From assembly GCA_040081715.1 (NCBI GenBank), contig JBEBFY010000002.1, forward strand, positions 186,001 through 250,000: DNA of 64,000 nt. The letters are read 5' to 3'. Each line of letters begins with the position of its first letter. Within the stretch, counting starts at the first letter, position 1. The position numbers and the translations under genes were made by a program. Source of the stretch: CANKJK01 sp040081715. GTDB lineage: Bacteria; Acidobacteriota; Vicinamibacteria; Vicinamibacterales; UBA2999. The notes beneath the pieces were generated by a model. The model saw only the letters and a list, made by a program, of their open reading frames with translations. It did not search any database and had not been told where the DNA came from. Shown here one piece after another: positions 34,786 to 42,510 of the stretch.

Positions 34786-35601
34786 CTACGGCGTCTGCGC
34801 CGGTTGAGCGGCGTCGAAACTCTTTTTCGCCTCAGGCGCCAGCGGACTGTTCGGGAACTCTTTCAATAGCCGGTCCAGGTACGGCACGGCCTCGGCCTTC
34901 TTGTTCGAAAGGAGGAGTGACTGGGCGAGGTAGAAATACACCGTGTCGCGGCCTGTGAATTCGGGGTCGTCCGCCAGCACCTCGCGGAAGCGGGCGATGG
35001 CCCCCGGGTACCAGCGGCGCGACTTGAAGTAGAAGAGGCCCACGTTGACGGAGGCCTGCGTGAGCCGGTCCCTGGCCTCCCGCGCGTGCTTTCGGACGTC
35101 CGGAGCGAGAGGGCTCGAAGGGTGGCGCTCGAAGAAGAGGTCGAATTCCCGGATGGCCTCGCGGGTTTCGGTCTGGTCGCGTTCCGGCGTCCGCATCTTC
35201 CCGAAGTGACTCATCGCGATCTTGAACTGCGCGTAGTCGGCGCGCGGGTGCGTGGGGTAGAAGCTCAGGAACTCGCGGTACTCATTGACGGCCAGCACGA
35301 GCGACTCGGTCGTGTTCTCCCCGAGATACGTGTCGGCCACGCCGAGCTTGGCGTCGGGGCGGTGCTGGCTCTGCGGATAGCCGTCCACCAGCCGTTGGTA
35401 GTACGTCCGGGCCTTTACCCAGCTGTTCTTGCCGACTTCCTCGTTTCCCCGGTCGAACAGATACTTATCCGCCTGCTCGCCAGGCTTGGCATCGAGGGGC
35501 TTATTGCCGCAGGCTGCAGCCGTGGCCGCGGCAAGCACGACCACCAGCAGGATTGCCCGGCCCCGAAGGGGATTACACATCTGACGCACAGGTATTGTCA
35601 T
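34786..35601 (-). CDS. bamD: Outer-membrane assembly lipoprotein BamD
   Basis: TPR lipoprotein of the BAM complex that inserts beta-barrel proteins, 271 residues. The signal peptide ends in a lipobox with Cys31 (TAAACGNK). TPR-like segments follow: ARTYYQRLVDGYPQSQ, NEYREFLSFYPTHP, IREFDLFFERHPSSPLAPDV and PYLDRLLKEFPNSPLA. ATG at 35601 gives a good signal sequence and overlaps the thioesterase stop by 4 nt. It is the last gene of a four-gene operon. Confidence 0.9.
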   Translation of the reverse strand: MTIPVRQMCNPLRGRAILLVVVLAAATAAACGNKPLDAKPGEQADKYLFDRGNEEVGKNSWVKARTYYQRLVDGYPQSQHRPDAKLGVADTYLGENTTESLVLAVNEYREFLSFYPTHPRADYAQFKIAMSHFGKMRTPERDQTETREAIREFDLFFERHPSSPLAPDVRKHAREARDRLTQASVNVGLFYFKSRRWYPGAIARFREVLADDPEFTGRDTVYFYLAQSLLLSNKKAEAVPYLDRLLKEFPNSPLAPEAKKSFDAAQPAQTP

Positions 35602-36038
35602 GAGGACGCCAACAGCATGGCACGGACCCGCTCGGGGAGGCGACAGGGCCGTCCCGACGGGTCCAACGCACAGTGCACGGTATGCCCGGCCACTGCAAGG
35701 GTCTGTGACGGTAAGACGATCTCGTAGTCGAAACGGACTCGAACGGGTGAGAGGCACGTGGCCCGGGTCCGGATGTCGAGTTCGTCGTCATACCGGGCCG
35801 GTTGTTTGTACTCGCAGTGGGCCTCGGTGACAGGTAGCGACACCCCCTCCGCCTCAAGTTCCCGGTAGCTCCAGCCGGCCTGCCGGAGCCAATCGGTACG
35901 GCCCACCTCGAACCAGATGAAGTAGTTGGCGTGATAGACCACGCCCATCTTGTCGGTTTCCGCGTACCGGACCCGGACGGATGTCTGGCGGAACTGGGGA
36001 TCAGCCCCGTGAGACGCTGCCGGGCGGGAGGCCGTCAC
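35598..36038 (-). CDS. YbgC/FadM-type acyl-CoA thioesterase
   Basis: Hot-dog-fold thioesterase of 146 residues. Motifs are RVRYAETDKMGVVYHANYFIWFEVGRTDWLR with the catalytic Asp in ETDKMG, and the downstream strand CEYKQPARYDDELDIRT. Start is GTG at 36038, overlapping the rpe stop by 4 nt (GTGA); the stop overlaps bamD in the same way. The link to bamD suggests an envelope or lipid-related role similar to YbgC of the tol-pal operon, but the acyl substrate is unknown. Confidence 0.88.
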   Translation of the reverse strand: MTASRPAASHGADPQFRQTSVRVRYAETDKMGVVYHANYFIWFEVGRTDWLRQAGWSYRELEAEGVSLPVTEAHCEYKQPARYDDELDIRTRATCLSPVRVRFDYEIVLPSQTLAVAGHTVHCALDPSGRPCRLPERVRAMLLASS

Positions 36039-36727
36039 GCGGGAAGGGACGCCTCGCCGGCCTGCCGGATCTGACGGACGGCAGCCGCCGGGTCCGGCGT
36101 GCCGAAGACGGCACTGCCGGCCACGATAATGCGGGCACCGGCCGCGACGACCTGCGCCACGTTCTCGAGGACGACGCCGCCATCGATCTCGATTGGAATC
36201 GGCCGGGACGACCGCGCCAGCAGATCGGCCACCCGCTTCAGCTTGTCGAGGCTGTTCGGGATGAATGACTGGCCGCTGAATCCTGGATTGACCGACATCA
36301 CCAGCACGAAGTCCAGGTCGTCGAGCACGTCCTCGAGCGCGACCGCCGGTGTCGAGGGCGTCAATACCGCACCGGCGAGCGCTCCCGTTTTCCGAATGAA
36401 GGCCAGGGTGCGCTGCAGGTGAGTCACCGTTTCCACGTGCACGGAGATCATCGCGGCGCCGGCCTTCGCGAAATCCTCGATGAACCGGTCCGGATGCTCG
36501 ATCATCAGGTGACAGTCGAGCGGCCGGGTGGCGATCCTGTACAGCGACTTCACCACCGGGACGCCGATGGTGATGTTGGGGACGAAGTGGCCGTCCATCA
36601 CGTCCACGTGGATGAGATCCGCACCGCCGCGTTCCACGGTGGCCACATCGCGGCCGAGCGCCGCGAAGTCGGCCGAAAGGACGGACGGCGCAATCTGCAC
36701 CGCCGTCGTGGACAGGGACACCGTCAT
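36035..36727 (-). CDS. rpe: Ribulose-phosphate 3-epimerase
   Basis: Pentose-phosphate and Calvin-type epimerase, 230 residues. Family signatures are IAPSVLSADF, HVDVMDGHFVPNITIG, PLDCHLMIEHPDRFI, VLVMSVNPGFSGQSF and IEIDGGV, with the two catalytic aspartates in VDVMDG and IDGGV. It overlaps the PASTA gene stop upstream and the thioesterase start downstream by 4 nt each. Confidence 0.96.
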   Translation of the reverse strand: MTVSLSTTAVQIAPSVLSADFAALGRDVATVERGGADLIHVDVMDGHFVPNITIGVPVVKSLYRIATRPLDCHLMIEHPDRFIEDFAKAGAAMISVHVETVTHLQRTLAFIRKTGALAGAVLTPSTPAVALEDVLDDLDFVLVMSVNPGFSGQSFIPNSLDKLKRVADLLARSSRPIPIEIDGGVVLENVAQVVAAGARIIVAGSAVFGTPDPAAAVRQIRQAGEASLPA

Positions 36728-37476
36728 CGATATACCTCGAGCGCGATCGTATCGGTTGGACCCACCGGCGATCCAGCGGGCGGTTGCTGGGAGGCAATGA
36801 GGCCGGTCGTCGTGGAGGACGTGGAGGACGTCGTGGAAGACGCTGTGCCAGCCGTGCGCCGCCGGGTCACCAGCACGACGCGAAGCCCCTCCGCCTTGAG
36901 TGCGTCGGCCACGGCGGTTCCCTCCTGCCCGACGAGATCCGGCAGGAGCACCGGTGCGGCATGCGGCCCGGCGCTCACCACCAACCGCACCGTGTCACCA
37001 GGCATGCCGGCGGGGGGCCACTGCGCGAGCACGGTTCCGGCCGGTTGTGGGGCAGTGACGGGCGTCGCCACCTCCAGCATCAGCGCCGCCTCGTCGGTGC
37101 GGATACGGGCCGTGCGCTCGGTGTTGCCCACGAGGTCGGGCACCAGGGTGGCGCGTGCGGGGGCCTTGAGCCAGACACGCACGGCGCGAGGACGGCGTGT
37201 GCTGACCCCAGCGGAGGGGTCCTGCTGGGCGATGCGGTCGGGCGGCACCGAGGGATGTGCGCGCCGGCTGGCGTCCACCCGGAGCGTGAGGCCCTCTGCG
37301 GCAAGCCGTTCAGTGGCCGCGGCCACGGACTGCCCAGTCAAATCCGGCACAGGCACCTCGCGGAAGCGGAGCGCCACGCGCAGGCCCACGACGGCCGCGG
37401 CCGCAAACGTGGTGCCGAGCGCGGCAAGCAGGAGCAGGGTCCGGCCGACGCTCCAGAGGCGCATGGCAATCGGCAT
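36724..37476 (-). CDS. Membrane-anchored PASTA-repeat protein
   Basis: Protein of 250 residues with an N-terminal membrane helix (residues about 10-34) and three PASTA modules, each starting VPDLTGQS, VPDLVGNT or LPDLVGQE and ending in a PxGxxV-like turn. A Thr/Ser-rich linker (SSTTSSTSSTTT) precedes the last part. There is no kinase domain, so this is a free-standing PASTA protein that may sense or bind peptidoglycan. ATG at 37476 is chosen because a TACGAT -10-like element ends 8 nt upstream; ATG at 37464 is an alternative. First gene of the rpe-bamD operon. Confidence 0.85.
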   Translation of the reverse strand: MPIAMRLWSVGRTLLLLAALGTTFAAAAVVGLRVALRFREVPVPDLTGQSVAAATERLAAEGLTLRVDASRRAHPSVPPDRIAQQDPSAGVSTRRPRAVRVWLKAPARATLVPDLVGNTERTARIRTDEAALMLEVATPVTAPQPAGTVLAQWPPAGMPGDTVRLVVSAGPHAAPVLLPDLVGQEGTAVADALKAEGLRVVLVTRRRTAGTASSTTSSTSSTTTGLIASQQPPAGSPVGPTDTIALEVYR

Positions 37477-37484
37477 CGGCGGGC

Positions 37485-37490
37485 ATCGTA
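37485..37490 (-). promoter_or_regulatory. TACGAT -10-like element before the PASTA-rpe-bamD operon
   Basis: On the minus strand TACGAT ends 8 nt before ATG 37476, the same leaderless arrangement as seen at other operon starts in the window. No -35 match is evident. Confidence 0.35.
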
Positions 37491-37522
37491 CCACGCAGGG
37501 TCGGGACGGCTGGCAGGACGTG

Positions 37523-37528
37523 TAGAAT
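37523..37528 (+). promoter_or_regulatory. TAGAAT -10-like element before the exported methyltransferase
   Basis: TAGAAT ends 9 nt before the ATG at 37538, with no Shine-Dalgarno sequence, suggesting a leaderless or nearly leaderless mRNA. Confidence 0.4.
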
Positions 37529-37537
37529 GCCCTCTCC

Positions 37538-38341
37538 ATGCGCACATACTTCCGTTCCGCTGCCGTGCTGGCGGCCCTGCTGCTCTCGCTTGCCACGTGC
37601 ACGTCGGCGCAAACCGCAAAGCCCGCCACGCCGTTTGAGCCCCGTGTCGGCCAGTCCGGCAAGGACGTCGTGTGGGTGCCCTCGCCACAGGCGCTGGTCG
37701 ACCGCATGCTCGACATGGCCAAGCTGACGCCGAAGGACTTCCACATGGACCTGGGTTCCGGGGACGGCATTACGGTGATCTCCGCCGCCAAGCGCGGCGC
37801 GACGTCGATGGGCATCGAATACGAGCCCCCGATGGTGGAGCTGTCGAAGAAGAATGCCCAGGCTGCTGGGGTGGCCGACAAGGCCACGTTCGTGAAGGCG
37901 GACCTCTTCGAGACGGATCTCTCGAAGGCAGACGTCATCACAATGTTCCTGCTGCCCTCCATCAACATGCGCCTGCGGCCGACGCTCCTGGATCTCAAGC
38001 CGGGTACCCGGATCGTGTCGAACACATTCGACATGGAGGACTGGGAAGCGGATGAGTCGCAGAACGCGGGAGGCGACTGCACCAGTTGGTGCACGGCGCT
38101 GCTCTGGATCGTACCGGCCAAAGTGCAGGGCAATTGGCAGGCGCCGCAGGGCGAACTGGTCCTGACCCAGCGCTTTCAGATGGTGAGCGGCACCCTCGGC
38201 GGGTCGCAGATTTCCGGCGGGCGGCTGCGCGGCGACAGCCTGGCGTTCACGGTCGGCGGCGTGGCGTATCAGGGGAAGGTGACGGGCGCCACGATCGTCG
38301 GCACGGGCCCGGCCGGATCCTGGACGGCGACGAAGAAGTAG
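37538..38341 (+). CDS. Class I methyltransferase-fold protein with a signal peptide
   Basis: Protein of 267 residues. Residues 1 to about 24 form a signal peptide or lipoprotein-like leader (VLAALLLSLATCTSA). The core carries a SAM-binding motif I, HMDLGSGDGITVISAAKRG, an acidic ribose-binding residue in MGIEYEPPM, and motif post-II VITMFLLPSINM, resembling the FAM173-type lysine methyltransferases. A C-terminal beta-rich domain (about residues 205-267, VSGTLGGSQISGGRLRGDS) follows. Export of a SAM-dependent enzyme is odd, since SAM is cytoplasmic. It may bind another ligand, or the N-terminus may be only a membrane anchor. Confidence 0.75.
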   Translation: MRTYFRSAAVLAALLLSLATCTSAQTAKPATPFEPRVGQSGKDVVWVPSPQALVDRMLDMAKLTPKDFHMDLGSGDGITVISAAKRGATSMGIEYEPPMVELSKKNAQAAGVADKATFVKADLFETDLSKADVITMFLLPSINMRLRPTLLDLKPGTRIVSNTFDMEDWEADESQNAGGDCTSWCTALLWIVPAKVQGNWQAPQGELVLTQRFQMVSGTLGGSQISGGRLRGDSLAFTVGGVAYQGKVTGATIVGTGPAGSWTATKK

Positions 38342-38350
38342 AGGGTGCGA

Positions 38351-39703
38351 TCAGCGGCGGACGAGCACCGCGCCGTAGAAGGCGTCGAGTCCATGCCGAT
38401 GGGGTGACGTGCGCAGCACGCCACCGGCATCGATGACCTCGGGCGGAACGCCGGCCGGCAGCTCGTGCGAGAGATCGACCAGCATGAATTCGGGGTGGCC
38501 GTCCAGGAACCTGGCGACCACCCCATCGTTTTCTTCGGGCTCGCTCGAGCAGGTGGCGTAGACGAGGCGGCCGCCGGGCCGCACCGCGTCCGCCGCTCGC
38601 ACCAGGAGGGCGCCCTGCGCCGCCACAAGGGCCGGCAGGTCCGCAGCCGTGCGGGCCCACTTCGCATCGGGGTCCCGCCGCAGCGTGCCGAGCCCTGAAC
38701 ACGGGGCGTCCACCAACACCCAGTCGAATACCTGGGCGAACGGAAGCGGCCCGCTGCGGCCGATCTGCACGAGACGGACGGCCGAGGCGGCCGACTGGCG
38801 CACGGTGTCGCGCAGCAGCCGCATGCGCCGGGGCCGTACGTCGCACGCCACGACGAGTCCCTGGTCTTCCATGCGCGCGGCAATGGCTGTTGTCTTGCCG
38901 CCGGGGGCAGCGCAGGTATCCAGCACGCGTGCGCCTGGCGTCGCCTGCACCAGGGCGGCGACCAGCTGGGAGGCTTCGTCCTGGACGAAGGCCAACCCGA
39001 CCGAGGTGACGGGCTGCGGGTCGCCGGACTCGACGATGAGTGCGCCGGCCGCCCAGCGCGCCGGCGTCACAGCGACGCCCGCCGCGGCGAGCAGTTCCAG
39101 GCAGCGCTCCCGGGTCCCGTGCAGCGGGTTCACCCGGAGGCATGCCGCCGGAATCTCGTTATTGAAGAGGAGCCACCGCTCCGTGTCGTCGAAGCCGAGG
39201 CGGTTCAGCCAGCGTGCCACGAGCCAGTCCGGATGCGACAGCGTGATACCGAGATACGCGAGCTGATCCTCCATGGGCGCGCCGGGCGCCGGGCGCGGCG
39301 GCAAGGGCAGGTTCGTCCTGCGCCGGGCCATCCCACGCAGCACGGCGTTGACGAAGCCGGAGGCCGAGGTCTTGCGCACCATCTTCGTGAGGTTCACGGC
39401 ATCGTCGACCACGGCCGCCGCTGGCACGCGGTCCAAGTGGAGGAGCTGATGGGCCGACAGTTCCAGGATGGTCCGGACCTCCGGGTCCATCCGCTCGATC
39501 TTCCGCATCGCGAACGCCTCGATGAGATGGTCGATGCGCCGCCTCAACCGTAACGTCCCGGAGACGATCTCGCGCATGAGCGCGCGGTCCCTGGCGTCGG
39601 AGAGGGCTGTGTCCTCCAGGGCGCAGGCCGAGGGCAGATCATGCGATCCGGCCGCCACAACGCGGAGCGCCCGGTACGCGGCACCGCGGGCTGGTGCCAG
39701 CAT
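38351..39703 (-). CDS. rsmB: 16S rRNA m5C967 methyltransferase RsmB
   Basis: RNA cytosine-5 methyltransferase of 450 residues. An N-terminal NusB-like domain (residues about 1-140) precedes the catalytic domain with SAM motif VLDTCAAPGGKTTAIAARM, the release cysteine in VDAPCSGLGTLRRDPD and the nucleophile region YATCSSEPEEND. The start overlaps the fmt stop by 1 nt, giving the common def-fmt-rsmB order. Confidence 0.95.
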   Translation of the reverse strand: MLAPARGAAYRALRVVAAGSHDLPSACALEDTALSDARDRALMREIVSGTLRLRRRIDHLIEAFAMRKIERMDPEVRTILELSAHQLLHLDRVPAAAVVDDAVNLTKMVRKTSASGFVNAVLRGMARRRTNLPLPPRPAPGAPMEDQLAYLGITLSHPDWLVARWLNRLGFDDTERWLLFNNEIPAACLRVNPLHGTRERCLELLAAAGVAVTPARWAAGALIVESGDPQPVTSVGLAFVQDEASQLVAALVQATPGARVLDTCAAPGGKTTAIAARMEDQGLVVACDVRPRRMRLLRDTVRQSAASAVRLVQIGRSGPLPFAQVFDWVLVDAPCSGLGTLRRDPDAKWARTAADLPALVAAQGALLVRAADAVRPGGRLVYATCSSEPEENDGVVARFLDGHPEFMLVDLSHELPAGVPPEVIDAGGVLRTSPHRHGLDAFYGAVLVRR

Positions 39704-40644
39704 CAGGTGAGCGTCACGCCGGGCGCAATGGGGCGGCCGGCGAGGAAGGCGCGGGCGTCCATCGGTCGTCTGCCTTCGGGCTGGAGCTCGTCAATGAGGA
39801 GCGACGTGCCGCGACCACATGCCACGAGGATGCCGTCAGGATCCCCCTTCAACACGGTGCCCGGCGCGGCGGCTGATCCGTCCGGCCCCGTGCGGGCGTG
39901 CAGCAGGATGAGCCGGGAACCATCCAGATACGCGTACGCGTGCGGCCACGGGTAGAGGCCCCGCACCTGATTCCGGAGGCGCTCGGCTGGCCGCGTCCAG
40001 TCGATCCGGCCTTCCTCCTTGGTCAGTCGTGCAGCGTAGGTCGCTTGCGATGCATCCTGCGGCGTCTCCGTGGCTGTCCCCGCGGCCATCTGGTTCACGA
40101 CGGAGACGAGAAGCTCGGCACCCAGCGTGGCGAGGTCGCGTTCGACCACGTCGCTGGTGTCGTCCGGGTCGATCTGGCGGGTCACCGTCGCAAACATCGC
40201 CCCGGCATCCAGTTCGGGTACCACGCGCATGATCGTGACGCCGGTCTCCCGATCTCCGTTGATGACCGCGCGGTGCACCGGCGCGGCGCCGCGGTAGCGG
40301 GGCAGGAGCGAGGCGTGCACGTTGATCATCCCGAGGCGGGGCAGCGTGAGGAGTCGCGACGGGAGGATGCGGCCATAGGCCGCGACGACGCCCAGGTCCG
40401 GTGCAAGCCCGCGCAGTGCCGGTTCGATCGAGGGATCCTTCAGCGTGGCGGGCTGAAACACGGGAATGCGATGGGGAGCGGCGGCGGCCTTCACGGGTGT
40501 GTCGTGGGTGCGCTGCCCGCGGCCCGACGGCCGGTCCGGTTGCGTGACCACACCGACCACGGCATGGGGTGAAGCCATCAGCCGTTCGAGCGTGGGCACA
40601 GCAAAGGCGGGGGTGCCGAAGAACACCACGCGCAGCGGAGTCAC
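39703..40644 (-). CDS. fmt: Methionyl-tRNA formyltransferase
   Basis: Formylates initiator Met-tRNA, 313 residues. Motifs are VVFFGTPAFAVPTLERL, the catalytic region INVHASLLPRYRGAAPVHRAVI, TGVTIMRVVPELDAGAMF and the C-terminal RVRGLYPWPHAY-like segment. GTG at 40644 is preferred since it overlaps the def stop as GTGA; the GTG one codon upstream is an alternative. Confidence 0.95.
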   Translation of the reverse strand: MTPLRVVFFGTPAFAVPTLERLMASPHAVVGVVTQPDRPSGRGQRTHDTPVKAAAAPHRIPVFQPATLKDPSIEPALRGLAPDLGVVAAYGRILPSRLLTLPRLGMINVHASLLPRYRGAAPVHRAVINGDRETGVTIMRVVPELDAGAMFATVTRQIDPDDTSDVVERDLATLGAELLVSVVNQMAAGTATETPQDASQATYAARLTKEEGRIDWTRPAERLRNQVRGLYPWPHAYAYLDGSRLILLHARTGPDGSAAAPGTVLKGDPDGILVACGRGTSLLIDELQPEGRRPMDARAFLAGRPIAPGVTLT

Positions 40645-41150
40645 CACTTGCCGGCCTTTGTCAGCTTCTTAATCTTCCGGGTGATCAGATCCTTCTGCAG
40701 GCCACGCAGTCGGTCGACGAAGACCGTGCCGTCGAGGTGGTCCATCTCGTGCTGAAACGCGCGCGCCAGCAGGTCCGTGCCTTCCACCTCGCGGAGCACG
40801 CCGTGGCGGTCGAGGCCCCGGACGACGGCCCGTGACGGCCGCGCGACGGTGGCGTTGAAGCCCGGTACGCTGAGACAACCTTCTTCCTCGAGCTGCATGC
40901 CGTCGCGCGAGACCCACTCGGGGTTGATGAAGACGAGCAGGTCCGACGCCTGGCGGCCCACGGAGACATCCACCACGAAGATACGCTTCGCGACGCCGAT
41001 CTGCGTGGCGGCCAGACCGACACCCGGCGCGGCGTACATCGTCTGGACCATGTCGTCGACCAGCGCGAGCACTTCGGGCGTGACGGCCTCGACCGGTGCG
41101 GCCGGCTGGTGGAGTGCCGTGGCGCCGTAGCGAAGGATCGGGCGAATCAC
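40641..41150 (-). CDS. def: Peptide deformylase
   Basis: Metalloenzyme removing the N-formyl group from nascent proteins, 169 residues. The three motifs are intact: GVGLAATQIG, EEGCLSVPG with the metal-binding Cys, and HEMDHLDG with the two His and the catalytic Glu. GTG at 41150 starts 1 nt... after the end of aroC on the same strand, so def, fmt and rsmB are likely read through from aroC. Confidence 0.95.
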   Translation of the reverse strand: MIRPILRYGATALHQPAAPVEAVTPEVLALVDDMVQTMYAAPGVGLAATQIGVAKRIFVVDVSVGRQASDLLVFINPEWVSRDGMQLEEEGCLSVPGFNATVARPSRAVVRGLDRHGVLREVEGTDLLARAFQHEMDHLDGTVFVDRLRGLQKDLITRKIKKLTKAGKW

Positions 41151-41151
41151 G

Positions 41152-42363
41152 TCAGGCGACGGGGGCCGGGCGCCGGAAGCGCCCAGCCACATGCGTCGAG
41201 GTGGCGGCCAGGTTCCGGGCGATCTCGTCCATGGAATCGGCGCCGAACTTCTCGAGCAGCGCGTCGGCGATGACGATGGCGACCATCGCCTCGGCCACGA
41301 CGGCCGCCGCCGGCACCGCACACACGTCGCTGCGCTCGATGGCCGCCGGCTCCTCGGTCAGCGTCTGCAGGTCCACCGAGCGGAGCGGCTTCATCAGCGT
41401 GGAGATCGGCTTCATGTAGCCGGTGATGCGGACGTCCTCGCCGTTGGTCACGCCTCCCTCCAGGCCACCAGCGCGGTTGGTGGGCCGGCGGACCGGCAAC
41501 GGGGCATCAGCCGCGGCCGTGAGGATCTCGTCGTGCACGCCGGAACCCGGGCGCTCCGCGACCTCGGGGCCGATGCCCAGTCCCACGGCCTTGATGGCGT
41601 GGATGCTCATCACGGCCTGCGCCAGGCGACCGTCGAGCTTGCGGTCCCACTGCACGTAGGACCCGAGGCCCAGCGGTACGCCGGTGACGATGACTTCGAA
41701 GGCCCCGCCAAGTGTGTCGCCAGCAGCCCCGGCCGCATCGATGGCGCGCATCATCGCCGCCTCGACCGCCGCGTCAACGCAGTGGAGCGGTCCGTCGTCG
41801 GGAAGCGCATCGGCGTCGGCAAACCCCACGACGCGGTCTGCGGGAAGCGACACGTGGCCGATCGTCGTGACGTGGCTCGCGATGCGGACGCCGAAGCGTT
41901 CGAGCATCTGCCGGGCGACGCTGCCGATAGCCACGCGCATCGTGGTTTCCCTGGCGCTGGCGCGTTCAAGCACGTCGCGGATGTCGTCGTGGCCGTACTT
42001 GACCGCGCCGGCCAGGTCCGCATGGCCCGGGCGTGGGCGCGTGACAGCGGGCTTGACCGTGCCGGTGGCGCCGTCCGGCATCGCCGGCTCCACGAACATC
42101 GTCTGCTGCCAGTTGACCCAGTCCTTGTTGCGAACCATGAGCGCGATTGGCGCGCCCGTGGTGACGCCGTGGCGCACGCCGGACAGGCATTCCGCGCGGT
42201 CACTTTCAATGGCCATACGGCGGCCACGGCCGTACCCGCCCTGGCGGCGCTTCAATTGGCGGTTGATGGCGTCAGGGTCGAGGGCAAGGCCCGCGGGGCA
42301 TCCATCGAGCGTGGCGACCAGGGCCTGCCCGTGGGACTCCCCGGCCGTGAGAAATCGCAGCAT
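41152..42363 (-). CDS. aroC: Chorismate synthase
   Basis: FMN-dependent last step of the shikimate pathway, 403 residues. Signatures are LTAGESHGQALVATLDGCPAG, RRQGGYGRGRRMAIE, the SARETTMRVAIG-like helix (ASARETTMRVAIGSVA) and the late GGLEGGVTNGEDVRI. ATG at 42363 gives the standard MLRFLTAGESHG start. It is far from the other aromatic genes at 53-63 kb, and it precedes def-fmt-rsmB with a 1-nt gap. Confidence 0.96.
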   Translation of the reverse strand: MLRFLTAGESHGQALVATLDGCPAGLALDPDAINRQLKRRQGGYGRGRRMAIESDRAECLSGVRHGVTTGAPIALMVRNKDWVNWQQTMFVEPAMPDGATGTVKPAVTRPRPGHADLAGAVKYGHDDIRDVLERASARETTMRVAIGSVARQMLERFGVRIASHVTTIGHVSLPADRVVGFADADALPDDGPLHCVDAAVEAAMMRAIDAAGAAGDTLGGAFEVIVTGVPLGLGSYVQWDRKLDGRLAQAVMSIHAIKAVGLGIGPEVAERPGSGVHDEILTAAADAPLPVRRPTNRAGGLEGGVTNGEDVRITGYMKPISTLMKPLRSVDLQTLTEEPAAIERSDVCAVPAAAVVAEAMVAIVIADALLEKFGADSMDEIARNLAATSTHVAGRFRRPAPVA

Positions 42364-42510
42364 TGGCCCTCGATTGTATATGAAGAAACGCGCATGGCCC
42401 TGGCGCCGGCCCTGTTGAATCAACGAGTTGCGGGTAGCCGCGCGACTTGCAATTGTCGAGGGCGTGCGTGGTCGTCACCGAACTGGCGAGGCCGCGCGAG
42501 GAGGTGTGCC

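Noticed and set aside
41191..42510. Plus-strand open frame through aroC continuous with the sigma-54 activator
   Set aside because: Antisense to aroC and without domain features; the GTG at 42511 has a strong ribosome-binding site and begins the recognisable protein.
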